Shown: positions 1 to 8,650, counted from the stretch's first letter. The stretch: 64,000 bases of DNA from Nitrososphaeraceae archaeon (GCA_009377575.1 WHTU01000001.1:1-64000), one strand, 5' to 3'. The notes: a model not told the origin generated them from the letters alone. Numbers and translations are program-made.

Positions 1-1339
1 AGTATTGCTGCGTTTTTGTTCGTTTTCTTCCATGACACAGTCAAGGCAATCGGAACAACGGCTGGGCCAATTAGAATACCCATTGCCAAATAGATATATT
101 GCAAACTTGCTCCTAGTTGCAACAAAAATGATGAGAGTATACCCATTCCTAAGCCAAATCCGATTATTGTAAACCTAGACACTCGCATTAGCTGCCGACC
201 TGTAGCTCAAGGTTTTACGTAAGTACGATAGACATCATAGGTAACCAACGATGATACCGACACTAATTCAGCTGAACCTGCGGCCGTTACTGCGGTGAAT
301 AGCACCGATAAAAGTAATATTGCTCCAGCATCTCCTAAGATAAGGGTAGCGGCCGCTGGGGCGACGAGTCCGCTCTCAATTTGCTCTGGAGTTAAGGAAA
401 CGTTAGTGGCCACAGCAGCCAGTCCGAGAGTAGTAGCCAGTGCGAATGGAATGGCAAACCATGCAAGACCACCGATAAGAAATCCCTTTACAGCTGATCT
501 TGGCCTCGCAGCGATTGCCTTTTGCCAATATGCCTGGTCAACAAAGATAGTACCGAAATTGCCAACGATATTGATTATACCAAAGGCTAAAGCACCTGTA
601 GAAGCCATCGTAAGGTATGCACCCGATGAATTACCGGCGACAGGTCTCAGTGAAGCAGCCTCTGTCAATTTTTCATACATTCCTTCTATCCCTCCCAAAT
701 CTGGATTCAGAAAGTAGATTGATGTAACGAAGACAAGGACAACTCCAAAGATGAACGCCGCATTGAGATATTCTGCGAAGAAGGTCGCCTTCAGTCCCCC
801 AAAGAAGGTATACACTATTACCCCAACTGGAATAAGAAACGATGCGAGGTAAATATTAACTCCTGTCAAAGAATGTATCACGGCTGCTCCTCCCAGAACA
901 AGCATGGCTGTTACTATTGTATTGGTCATAAGCGCGAAGAAAAGGAAAACCTTATGGGCACTTACTCCGAATCTTGCGTTTATGATCTCGGGAAAGGTAT
1001 GAGATGATGGCGCCTTTCTCTTCAGCTCGATCACGAGAATACCAAACAGAACCATCTGGATGCCCCGGCTGCATACCAAAATGGCCCACTAATGCCGAAC
1101 TGATATGCCACAGTAGAGGATTGCAAAAGAGTAGCCGCCCAAGTCCATGCGGAGACTAGAGAAGCCGCTATTAGTCCAGTCTTCACATTTCTGCCCGCGG
1201 TGTAAAACCATTCGAATGTTTTTCTTGTTCCAAGCCATTTGTGTTCGACCCTAACTAGCAAAGTAACTGCAATTGCCATTACTAATCCAACACCAAGAAG
1301 TATGACATATCCGATACCCTCAGATAGGATCGAGGTCAA
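1..1339 (-). pseudogene. Broken sodium:solute symporter, DUR3-like urea transporter (5' and middle part)
   Basis: A solute:sodium symporter, most like urea active transporters: the motifs TFEWFYTAGRNVKTGLIAAS and IELKRKAP fit that subfamily. The family imports urea into the cytoplasm with sodium or protons, feeding ammonia oxidation via urease. The reading frame is broken twice. Near 1058-1064 a single base appears missing, because FWYAAGA continues in another frame as IQMVLFGILV. At 207-209 an in-frame TGA interrupts TYVKP, after which the same frame runs on as ATGRQLMRVSRF and hydrophobic helices to the window edge. The first usable start is a TTG at 1337-1339, with a TATA-like box (1362-1371) about 27 bases upstream, as for a leaderless mRNA. 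Homology is from family knowledge; the lesions are read directly. Sequencing error is the alternative to real decay. Confidence 0.82.
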
Positions 1340-1524
1340 GTATTAGATCGCCATTTCTAAAGTATATAAAGGAATACATACAAAATAACGTCCGTTCCAG
1401 ATTTCTCCTCGATATGAAAGAATTCGGCCTCGACGAAGATTAATCTGTGTTATTTGCGTATTCTACGTATATTAGAGATTATATTTAATAACGGCTTTAG
1501 CATTTAAGACGCATATTAATTTTG
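1340..1524. promoter_or_regulatory. Divergent promoter region, transporter / Lrp regulator
   Basis: This spacer lies between the minus-strand transporter and the plus-strand Lrp-type gene. It has a minus-strand TATA-like box at 1362-1371 and a plus-strand one at 1479-1488 (ttatatttaa). Divergent placement suggests the regulator may act on both promoters, which is inference. Confidence 0.45.
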
Positions 1525-2076
1525 ATGATTGACAATATTGATGAACTAATACTTTCTGCTCTTAGTAAAGATTCCAAACAAGACACAAGAGAAATATGGG
1601 ATTTCCTTCGAGATCATGGTTATAATTTAAGCGAAGATGAGATAGAGTCAAGAATCTTGAGATTAGAAGATGACCAAGTGATAACTGGTTACACCATTTC
1701 TGTAAACACCAAAAAGATCCGTCGTCGAATTATTCGGGTAGCATTGGTTAGATTCAAGTTTTCGCAGCATCTGGCAAGCAGAATTGAAGGACTCAAGAAA
1801 TACCTAGCTGATGCACCTTTTGTGCTTTTCTCAGGACGTACACGTGGAGGATACGACTGGATCTGCGTCCAGTCATTTCTTAATGAAGAGATGGCTGATG
1901 AAGAGAGTGATATATACCGCAACCTCTTTGGAGACATCATACAATCTTACGAGGTGTATGATTTTATTCCAATGAAGGAGCCATCATACCACTCGCTCAC
2001 ACATACTCCAGAAGAATACAAGAGGTTTCTGGAGGAGTGGATTCCTCCCTTCCTCGGGCGCTCTCTTACAATCTAG
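1525..2076 (+). CDS. Lrp/AsnC-family transcriptional regulator
   Basis: A 183-residue protein with an N-terminal winged helix-turn-helix (about residues 3-58, IDELILSALSKDSKQDTREI then RILRLEDDQVITGY) followed by an alpha/beta RAM-like domain (about 65-150). Such proteins bind DNA as dimers or octamers and respond to amino acids or nitrogen status. The last about 30 residues are an extra tail. A TTG lies immediately before the ATG at 1525; I chose the ATG. It is divergent from the broken urea-type transporter, so a role in nitrogen or urea uptake control is plausible but inferred. Its 3' end overlaps the convergent ParB-like gene by 11 bases. Confidence 0.8.
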   Translation: MIDNIDELILSALSKDSKQDTREIWDFLRDHGYNLSEDEIESRILRLEDDQVITGYTISVNTKKIRRRIIRVALVRFKFSQHLASRIEGLKKYLADAPFVLFSGRTRGGYDWICVQSFLNEEMADEESDIYRNLFGDIIQSYEVYDFIPMKEPSYHSLTHTPEEYKRFLEEWIPPFLGRSLTI

Positions 2077-2971
2077 GATCTTCCTTTCGTGTATTTGTGT
2101 TCTTGTACCTAATTGTCTCATCAATCAAGGAATGAATTCTAAGTCTAGTTCCCATTAGAAAGCTAACGATCTCCGCTCTTTCGGAAGGTTCTACAGTTGA
2201 ATGGACTTCGTCGATCAGGTTATCTATCCTTGCTAGAGTTATGCGGAGTGCCAGAATAGTCTTTTTTGTAAGTTTCAATACATGTGATTTCCTGTTTAGT
2301 AATCTCGGAGTTGACTGGCTGATCTGATCGGCCCCTGAATTATTGGCAAAGGTATCAGTTTTCATCAACGACTTCATTTCTCTAATTTGTCTCACTGTTA
2401 GGTCGCTTGAGTTAATTTGTTGCACAATCATGTTCTGCTTCTCAGAGGGAATGCTTGTTAATTCCAATGCGGAGCTCACATTAAGACTGTTCTCAATTAC
2501 GTGTTGTTTTACTTCTTCTGGAAGTTTTAGGAGTTGGATCCGGTGCGAAACATATTCTTCGCTCTTTCCAATTTTTGCGGCCAGCTCGGTGACTCCTCCC
2601 CACCCAAAATCAACGACGTATCTTCGAAACGATTCTGCCTCCTCTATTGGATCCATAGATTTTCGTTGTATATTTTCAGTTAACTGAATTTCATATGCCT
2701 CTTTGTCAGCCAGTTCTCTAATCTTGCAAGGAATGAATCGCCAACGCAAAGATCTGCATGCATGAAATCTGCGATGACCAGCAACTATTTCAAAACCATG
2801 GGAGAAAGGTCGAATTAGAATCGGTTGTAAAAGTCCGTGTTCCCTAATGCTTGTGATTAGACAGTGATCGTCATCTGACATACGCTGAAATCTAGCTCGC
2901 ACAGCAAATTGAGAAGATCTTATCATTTTCATTTCAATTTGTTCGACAATGCTGGTGTCGAAAAATTCCAT
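2066..2971 (-). CDS. ParB/Spo0J-like DNA-binding protein
   Basis: A 301-residue ParB-family protein. The N-terminal ParB/sulfiredoxin fold carries GHRRFHA (65-71), and TENIQR (98-103) followed by MDPIEEA; these are ParB boxes, the first being the CTP-binding motif of bacterial ParB. A helix-turn-helix follows (about 126-150, TELAAKIGKSEEYVSHRIQL). The C-terminal half is helical. ParB proteins load on centromere-like sites for chromosome or plasmid segregation. No ParA gene is adjacent, so it is an orphan here and could be a nucleoid or transcription factor. Family membership is clear from motifs; the cellular role is not. Confidence 0.85.
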   Translation of the reverse strand: MEFFDTSIVEQIEMKMIRSSQFAVRARFQRMSDDDHCLITSIREHGLLQPILIRPFSHGFEIVAGHRRFHACRSLRWRFIPCKIRELADKEAYEIQLTENIQRKSMDPIEEAESFRRYVVDFGWGGVTELAAKIGKSEEYVSHRIQLLKLPEEVKQHVIENSLNVSSALELTSIPSEKQNMIVQQINSSDLTVRQIREMKSLMKTDTFANNSGADQISQSTPRLLNRKSHVLKLTKKTILALRITLARIDNLIDEVHSTVEPSERAEIVSFLMGTRLRIHSLIDETIRYKNTNTRKEDPRL

Positions 2972-2983
2972 ACAAAAAAGTGG

Positions 2984-2997
2984 AAGTATTAGTACTT
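2984..2997. promoter_or_regulatory. Inverted repeat upstream of the ParB-like gene
   Basis: AAGTA-TTAG-TACTT is a perfect 5+5 bp inverted repeat 13 bases upstream of the parB-like start codon. It sits where an archaeal core promoter or autoregulatory operator would be. Only the symmetry is seen; binding is untested. Confidence 0.25.
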
Positions 2998-3181
2998 AAT
3001 GTTTACTAAAAATTAGCATGTTGAATCTTTTGTTATTAATGTCGTCTTATTCAGAAAAATTGACACACCTTGTTGAAGGATAATCGGATTGGCAGCTCAC
3101 CGTCAACGCCTTTATTATGTTCAGAGTATCAGTTTTATATGTATACGTGAATAGTGAAGAAAATTTAGGAATACAGAATAG

Positions 3182-3874
3182 ATGACAAAACCTATCCTAT
3201 GTCTTCAAAATATACCATGTGAGACCCTAGGTACCTTCGAGGGGTTATTTTTGAATGATGGATTTGATATTGAGAAAGTTAACGCGACGACACAGAGGGT
3301 TCCAATAGATCCAACCCCATATAGTGCAATAGTTATTTTAGGCGGTCCTATGTCAGTTTATGAAAACAGCGGGTTCATAAGGGACCAAATCAGTCTCGCT
3401 AGGATATCCAGTAAGAAGAAGACACCATTACTGGGAATATGCTTAGGCTCACAAATTATCGCGCGATCCTCTGGAGGAACTGTATTCAAAGGCCCAAAAA
3501 AGGAAATTGGTTGGCATGAAATTATGATTGAAAGCTCTGGAAATGAGGATCTATTTTCTGGGTTTCAAAATTCTAGACCGATGGTTTTTCAGTGGCATGG
3601 AGACACCTTCTCCCTCCCTAAAACGGCAAGAATTTTGGCTCGTTCCAAACTTTATCCAGAGGCTTTTGCTGTAGGTTCTCTAATTGGAATTCAATTCCAT
3701 TTGGAAGTAACCGATAAGATGATACAGTCTTGGTTAAGAACCTACAAGTCAGAGGTGGTTTCTGAGAAAATCGATGTACGAAAAATGGTGAAAGAATCTG
3801 CTGCCTATCTTAAAGAATTGGAACAGTATTGCAGTCTAGTGTATTCGAATTTCTGTGCCAAGTTTTCTCTGTAG
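3182..3874 (+). CDS. Class I glutamine amidotransferase domain protein
   Basis: A 230-residue stand-alone class I (triad) glutaminase domain. The nucleophile elbow GICLGSQ puts the catalytic Cys at 87, and QFHLEV supplies His173 and Glu175. VILGGPMSVY (about 51-60) is the oxyanion-side loop typical of GMP-synthase-like amidotransferases. The enzyme would release ammonia from glutamine, or hydrolyse gamma-glutamyl compounds as in the PuuD/GMP-synthase-like clan. No synthetase partner is adjacent. A TATA-like box lies about 45 bases upstream (gttttatatg, 3132-3140). The substrate cannot be read from sequence. Confidence 0.82.
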   Translation: MTKPILCLQNIPCETLGTFEGLFLNDGFDIEKVNATTQRVPIDPTPYSAIVILGGPMSVYENSGFIRDQISLARISSKKKTPLLGICLGSQIIARSSGGTVFKGPKKEIGWHEIMIESSGNEDLFSGFQNSRPMVFQWHGDTFSLPKTARILARSKLYPEAFAVGSLIGIQFHLEVTDKMIQSWLRTYKSEVVSEKIDVRKMVKESAAYLKELEQYCSLVYSNFCAKFSL

Positions 3875-3971
3875 CTTTAGTTTCAATGTCAGCCCAAGAA
3901 TTTGGTATTCGACATATCTGACCAATTGGCACGTTGTGTGTGTGCGTAAACAAAATTTACTGAGGTTGCAA

Positions 3972-5012
3972 TCAGCCCTTCTCGTGTAGGGCAGCGTAAA
4001 TAAACGGCAATAATGTAGTGGCTTCGCCGTGAATCGTGACACGAGATGCTTTTGCAGTTATCTTTCCCCATGATACAGCTTCTTCGACGAGGGCTCCACT
4101 TAGACTTCCGTCCCATTCTGGACTGGTAGTCAAATATACTGCATAATCCAATCCCCCTTTGAATTGATTCCACCAAAGGGTGTGATGTTTAGAAATGCCT
4201 CCCCCGATCATGAACGCACCACTTCGCTTGTCATCATAAACGATGTCTGAAATGGTGGTCTGATCTTTGAGGAGATCGAGACCAAAGTCTCTGTGTTCCT
4301 GATGGAACATCCAGAGTTGGCTACCCACAGCTCCGTCGACTATCCCAGGAACTATTACAGGTATGTTATTCTTATTGGCCCAATACAGGAACGATGAATC
4401 GTTCAACTTGCTACCTATGAAATCCATGATCTCAGAGGGTGCAATGAATTTCTTATTATGGTCATAATACAATTCGTCTAGACAGGCTCGTACCTTCTTC
4501 TCAATCACCGCTCCATAGTTTGCAAAGGGTATGAGCACATTGCCTAACCTATGTATACCCTCTTTCAAGAGGGAAGAGTCGTTTAGTCTAAAATCTCCAG
4601 CATAATAACTGGCAGAGGTGCGTGCAATATCGTGATCTAAAGCGCCACAGGTTGTTACAATACAATCAAAAGCATGTTCCTTTATCAACTCACGTATAAT
4701 TCCCCTGGTACCTGTTGAAATAATTGAACCTACAAAGGAGATGAACTTTACGCAGTTTCCGTCGCTGTTCATTGCTTTCAGGATTTCAATGCCGTTAGCG
4801 AGGTTAACTGCCTCAAAACCTCCCGAATTCATCATCCTTTCAACCAACTCGGCCATGTCTGATTTGCAGTACGAGTCGTAGTCGCGTATGGGTCTCGTTA
4901 ACAAATCATTCGAAGGACTCAATTTTCTGGGCTTCTTGCCTTTTGGGTTTTGCCGCGATCCAGTTCTTGTCTTGGGATGATTTATCTTCTTGATGCTGCC
5001 CACGCTTCTCAT
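3972..5012 (-). CDS. dys: Deoxyhypusine synthase
   Basis: Deoxyhypusine synthase transfers the aminobutyl group of spermidine to one lysine of aIF5A, the first step of hypusine formation. The 346-residue protein has the NAD-binding fold and SFVGSIISTG, TTCGALDHDIAR, IVPGIVDGAVGSQLW, GGGISKHHTLWWNQF (270-284) and EAVSWGKI, where Lys317 matches the lysine that carries the enzyme intermediate (human Lys329). The basic N-terminal about 40 residues are an extension. Length and motifs are normal for the archaeal enzyme. A related DHS-like gene lies 640 bases away on the other strand. This is the likely functional hypusine enzyme. Confidence 0.93.
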   Translation of the reverse strand: MRSVGSIKKINHPKTRTGSRQNPKGKKPRKLSPSNDLLTRPIRDYDSYCKSDMAELVERMMNSGGFEAVNLANGIEILKAMNSDGNCVKFISFVGSIISTGTRGIIRELIKEHAFDCIVTTCGALDHDIARTSASYYAGDFRLNDSSLLKEGIHRLGNVLIPFANYGAVIEKKVRACLDELYYDHNKKFIAPSEIMDFIGSKLNDSSFLYWANKNNIPVIVPGIVDGAVGSQLWMFHQEHRDFGLDLLKDQTTISDIVYDDKRSGAFMIGGGISKHHTLWWNQFKGGLDYAVYLTTSPEWDGSLSGALVEEAVSWGKITAKASRVTIHGEATTLLPFIYAALHEKG

Positions 5013-5196
5013 TACTTCAGACGTATAAAATACCTTTCATGGGATCAATTCTATTCCAACGAAAAACAACAAATACCATGCCATCAAGCCTGAGGCGCTC
5101 AGTGACTCGATTAAGATTCTTGAAGGGAATGTCAAATGAAATTTTTCTCATTTGATCAGATAAGTAGGCGATTTCAGAACTTACCTCCTAATCTCT

Positions 5197-5562
5197 TCAT
5201 ATTGGCCCTGCTGTGGAAGGTTCAGTAACATGTAGTTCATTAACAACCTTGACAACACCTTCTATTTTCCAAATTTCTTCCCCAATTCGGCGTTTGTGTT
5301 CATAAGTTTGTACCGATCCTGTGATAGATACCACCTGGTCAACAACGTTGATTACGACCTTGCTTGTGTCAATGTGAGATATGCTCTTTAACTTCGCTGC
5401 TACAAGTGATCGAAGCTCCTCGTCAGTCTTTCTTCCGGGAAGACTACTGTTGCTGAAAAAATATCCGGCATAATAGTTATCTTTGGCATGGGGATGCTCC
5501 TTGTCGTCAGTGTTGTTTGAGTCTAGCATACTCTCAACAATACTATTGATATTTTTAAGCAT
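5197..5562 (-). CDS. BON-domain protein
   Basis: A 121-residue soluble protein. The C-terminal about 70 residues form a BON domain (LRSLVAAKLKSIS ... VVINVVDQVVSITGSV ... RIGEEIWKIEGVVKVVNEL), a small alpha/beta fold that in bacteria binds phospholipids or attaches to membranes. There is no signal peptide, so it is probably cytoplasmic. It sits between two deoxyhypusine-synthase-type genes, but nothing ties it to them beyond position. The role is unknown. Confidence 0.72.
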   Translation of the reverse strand: MLKNINSIVESMLDSNNTDDKEHPHAKDNYYAGYFFSNSSLPGRKTDEELRSLVAAKLKSISHIDTSKVVINVVDQVVSITGSVQTYEHKRRIGEEIWKIEGVVKVVNELHVTEPSTAGPI

Positions 5563-5652
5563 TGCCGAACCAACGTCACCTCATACCGAAGTCCGGCTCG
5601 TTCATACCTTGGCATATACATTTTAAAGTGATTATCATGACTTCTTTAAAGA

Positions 5653-6747
5653 GTGAACAAATTTCACAATTTTTCTGGGCGCAAAATAGACCCTCCCTCC
5701 ATTTCAGGCAATATGGACGTTCGCGATTTAGTAGAATATTTTGGCGCAACTGGTTTCAATGCGCGGCGACTTTATGAGGCTTTACAGATCACTAAGCAGA
5801 TGATAAACGAAGGGGCTTGCGTTTGCTTAACATTAGCAGGTGCACTTGCTCCAATTGGGCTGGGAAGAGCAATTTCGGCCTTGATAGAGCGCGGATTCAT
5901 AGATTGGATTGTGTCTACCGGGGCCAATGTTTATCATGATCTTCACTTTGCTTACGACCTTCCCGTAAGACAAGGGTATTTCGATGTGGATGACAATATT
6001 CTCTACTCGAAACAGATCGTGCGTATCTATGATGTATTTATCAAGGAAATTGGGACATTACAGAAACAAGATGAGATAGTCAAGGCAGCTATAGAGACCG
6101 ACAGGCAGAGTTTGCTTGACAATTCCTCAACAGCCGACCTGTGCAATATTTTAGGCATGTCTGCGAAAAAAAACTCTGCATATCCTGAAAGATCCTTCTC
6201 GGTATGTGCATATGAAAATGACGTGCCGATTTACTTACCGGCTGTAGCTGATTCTTCGATTGGACTAAATATGCTCCCTCTTCTCCTTGAAAACAAACCA
6301 GTTAGCCCTAACGTGATTTTGGATGTCGCGGAATCAGCGGCAATTCTTTGGAAGAATAAGATTTCTGGAGGAATTGAATTAGGAGGAGGGGTTCCCAAAA
6401 ACTTTTTCCAACAGACCGGCCCCGCTTTGTTCCAGATTCTTAAGTTGAAGGAAGGAGGACAGGACTATCTCGTCCAATTCACAGATGCTCGTCCAGATAC
6501 TGGGGGTTTATCTGGCGCGACACTGCAAGAGGGTAAAAGTTGGGGAAAAATCAAGTCTGCTCATGATGGAAATGTGATAGTTTACGGAGATTCATCAGTT
6601 TATTTTCCCATCTTGGTAGCATTCATTATGTCTGAGTGTAAGCCTCGTCAGCGAAAGAGGATTTATAAGAAGAAAAATGCATGGGTGAAGGAAATGAAGC
6701 TAGCATATCTTCAAAGCAAAAAACATAAGCGAAGTAGGGCTCATTGA
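5653..6747 (+). CDS. Deoxyhypusine-synthase-like protein (DHS paralogue)
   Basis: A 364-residue member of the deoxyhypusine synthase family, divergent from the canonical copy at 3972-5012. It keeps GATGFNARRLYEAL (31-44), the NAD-binding STGANVYHDLHFAYDLP, GGIELGGGVPKNF and GLSGATLQEGKSWGK, with Lys299 at the catalytic-lysine position. In place of the canonical HHTLWWNQF segment it has NFFQQTGPALF. Such paralogues in bacteria and archaea include homospermidine synthases and enzymes of unknown substrate, so a polyamine role is likely but not proven. The start is GTG at 5653; an ATG at 5713 would remove the conserved N-terminal strand. The C-terminal tail (about 335-364) is strongly basic. Confidence 0.85.
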   Translation: MNKFHNFSGRKIDPPSISGNMDVRDLVEYFGATGFNARRLYEALQITKQMINEGACVCLTLAGALAPIGLGRAISALIERGFIDWIVSTGANVYHDLHFAYDLPVRQGYFDVDDNILYSKQIVRIYDVFIKEIGTLQKQDEIVKAAIETDRQSLLDNSSTADLCNILGMSAKKNSAYPERSFSVCAYENDVPIYLPAVADSSIGLNMLPLLLENKPVSPNVILDVAESAAILWKNKISGGIELGGGVPKNFFQQTGPALFQILKLKEGGQDYLVQFTDARPDTGGLSGATLQEGKSWGKIKSAHDGNVIVYGDSSVYFPILVAFIMSECKPRQRKRIYKKKNAWVKEMKLAYLQSKKHKRSRAH

Positions 6748-6814
6748 AGGTGAGGAACGATCTCTTGTCAAGATATGCCTTTGATTCAAGACTGATACTG
6801 TTGGAGGAAGTATT

Positions 6815-7282
6815 ATGAGCATGAGCAAGGAAGATCTAAAATTCGAGGTAAGAGAAATTGAATTAGGAGATTTAAAAAATGGATACTTCTCTACGCTTAA
6901 GAATTTGTCTGATTTGGGAAACGTCGAAGGGAATAGAGAGAAAGCAGAACAGATATTGAACAATATCAATGCAAATCCACTTCACAGAATATTTGTTGCG
7001 ATAGACAAACAGTCTTCTGAGATAATCGGAGCAACCACACTTCTTGTCGAGCAGAAATTTATTCATGGTGGGGGAAAGGCAGGTCATATTGAGGACGTTG
7101 TGACTCGCAAGGGATTCGAGGGCCTTGGCATAGGCTCTGCACTTATTAACCACGCATTACATTTTGCAAGGACGGTCGGTTGCTACAAGGTAGTATTGGA
7201 TTGTTCAGACAGCAACATCAGTTTTTATCAGAAGGCCGGTTTTAGGGTACATGAAACCTCCATGAGATACGACCTGCTTTAA
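6815..7282 (+). CDS. GNAT acetyltransferase, GNA1-like (glucosamine-6-phosphate N-acetyltransferase type)
   Basis: A 155-residue GNAT enzyme resembling eukaryotic GNA1: VREIELGDLKNGYFSTLKNL at the start, then TTLLVEQKFIHGGGKAGHIEDVV (73-96), the acetyl-CoA loop GFEGLGIGSAL (100-110) and GCYKVVLDCSDSNISFYQKA (122-141). GNA1 makes N-acetylglucosamine-6-phosphate for UDP-GlcNAc, which would fit the surface-glycan genes nearby. A clear Shine-Dalgarno (ttggaggaag, about 6801-6810) precedes the ATG. It follows the DHS-like gene by 67 bases on the same strand. The GNA1 assignment is by remembered motif similarity; substrate is inferred. Confidence 0.8.
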   Translation: MSMSKEDLKFEVREIELGDLKNGYFSTLKNLSDLGNVEGNREKAEQILNNINANPLHRIFVAIDKQSSEIIGATTLLVEQKFIHGGGKAGHIEDVVTRKGFEGLGIGSALINHALHFARTVGCYKVVLDCSDSNISFYQKAGFRVHETSMRYDLL

Positions 7283-7391
7283 ATACTAGGCCTTGAGATT
7301 TGATCGCGTCGCGATTTTAGGATCATCGACTTTAATAAACTCTAATCGCTCACATTGATGGTCGCGGGAGGTTTATAATAATACCCTGCAT

Positions 7392-7982
7392 TTATTGTCC
7401 ACTCAACTTATCTATCAAAAGTTCTAATTGCAAGATATCTCTACTGCCTATCATGTCGACAATTTCAATATTAGTCCTAAAGGATGAAATCACTTCTTTG
7501 GTCGATTTTAATTTGGGATTACTACCTCTTGCGCCTACTATATACCCGTCCTTTCTTGTTCCATGGTTGTAGAGCGAAATCAGGGCTTGTCCAGGTAGAT
7601 GTCCCTTGCCTTCTCTTCCACACAGAATAAGATATCTCAAGTGCGGGTAATTGTGAACAGTCTCAAGGACATTATCGATTCCTCGATTTTCCGAAAGAAG
7701 CCTACCGACAAGAAATAGCTTGCGCATAATATCATTACGGGAGACAATTTCCTTCAGAAGGCTCATGTCTGAGAGTGTGCAGATAGCAATTGTTTCGCCA
7801 TTTCCCATCGCATAAGATAACCGTATTGGAAGGACAAACTCGCATATTTTACCCGCAACCGTCTGTAAGGAATCCAGTGTTTTTTTCATCACCCAGTTGT
7901 CATTATTAACCAGCATTAATATTGTATAATCTTTTATGGAAATGCGATTCAAAGAAGGAAAGAATTTTACCGATTCAAGCAT
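7392..7982 (-). CDS. MtrA-like (DUF4346-type) cobamide-binding domain protein
   Basis: A 196-residue soluble protein whose residues about 60-175 resemble the cytoplasmic domain of MtrA, the corrinoid-carrying subunit of methyl-H4MPT:coenzyme M methyltransferase. Matching blocks are VGRLLSENRGIDNVLETV, HLRYLILCGREGKGHLPGQAL and IVGARGSNPKL. His128 in GHLPGQ aligns with the His of the MtrA GHITGQ motif, the cobalt ligand. The MtrA membrane anchor is absent and the first about 45 residues are unrelated. Thaumarchaea lack methanogenesis, so it may be a cobamide methyl carrier or sensor. It is divergent from a corrinoid adenosyltransferase, 71 bases away, which supports a cobamide link. Function is inferred. 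Confidence 0.75.
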   Translation of the reverse strand: MLESVKFFPSLNRISIKDYTILMLVNNDNWVMKKTLDSLQTVAGKICEFVLPIRLSYAMGNGETIAICTLSDMSLLKEIVSRNDIMRKLFLVGRLLSENRGIDNVLETVHNYPHLRYLILCGREGKGHLPGQALISLYNHGTRKDGYIVGARGSNPKLKSTKEVISSFRTNIEIVDMIGSRDILQLELLIDKLSGQ

Positions 7983-8053
7983 GGAATGAGCAAAATCGTG
8001 ACTATTAATATCAAATATATAGCAATGCCGTCGAGTACGGGTAACAAACTGCT

Positions 8054-8590
8054 ATGTCTAAAGGAGAAGGAATAGTTGTGATCTTTACTGGAAAGGGAAA
8101 AGGAAAGACAAGTGCAGCGCTAGGGATTGTTTTGAGATCAGTTGGACATGGTCAACGGGTAGCGATGATTCAATTCATCAAGGGAGAGTGGTATTACGGG
8201 GAGCTAACAAGCTCAAAAAGGCTCGAACCTGAATTTGACATGGTAGTATCAGGCAGGGGGTTTGTTGGTATCATCGATGACGATCTTCCCTTGGAAGAGC
8301 ATCAAGCGGCGGCAAAGCTAGCTATAGATATCGCAAAGAAGAAAGTCAGCTCTGGCGACTATGATGTAGTGATTTTAGATGAGATTAATTATGCATTGAA
8401 ACTAAAGCTCATCGTTATAGAAGACGCCCTTGATCTTTTGAAGTGCAAGGCGAGGCGGACCTCAGTAATCCTAACAGGAAACTATGCACCAACCAGATTA
8501 ATAGAAGTTGCGGACATGGTTACAGAAATGAAAGAAATAAAACATCCATTTAGAAATGGAGTAAAAGCAATGAAGGGTATTGACTATTAG
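8054..8590 (+). CDS. cobA: Cob(I)alamin / corrinoid adenosyltransferase, CobA/BtuR type
   Basis: A 178-residue P-loop enzyme that adenosylates the corrin cobalt using ATP to make coenzyme B12 or its precursor. Walker A is GKGKGKTS (13-20), the signature N-terminal loop of the CobA/BtuR family. Other matches are RVAMIQFIKGEWYYGE and YDVVILDEINYAL (Walker B-like), and LTGNYAP near the C-terminus. Length is usual for the family. Thaumarchaea are known B12 producers, so it may act in synthesis or salvage. The divergent neighbour is an MtrA-like cobamide-binding protein. Confidence 0.9.
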   Translation: MSKGEGIVVIFTGKGKGKTSAALGIVLRSVGHGQRVAMIQFIKGEWYYGELTSSKRLEPEFDMVVSGRGFVGIIDDDLPLEEHQAAAKLAIDIAKKKVSSGDYDVVILDEINYALKLKLIVIEDALDLLKCKARRTSVILTGNYAPTRLIEVADMVTEMKEIKHPFRNGVKAMKGIDY

Positions 8591-8650
8591 ATTCTGGACA
8601 CATCGGGTAGCCATATTTTCGGACCCCAAATTAGGCTCTACTAAGACCAG

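Noticed and set aside
295-717. Plus-strand frame of 140 codons
   Set aside because: Antisense to the transporter, whose minus-strand frame has clear family motifs.
5562-5777. 71-codon plus frame with an ATG before the DHS-like gene
   Set aside because: It runs out of frame through the DHS-like start, which has strong homology.
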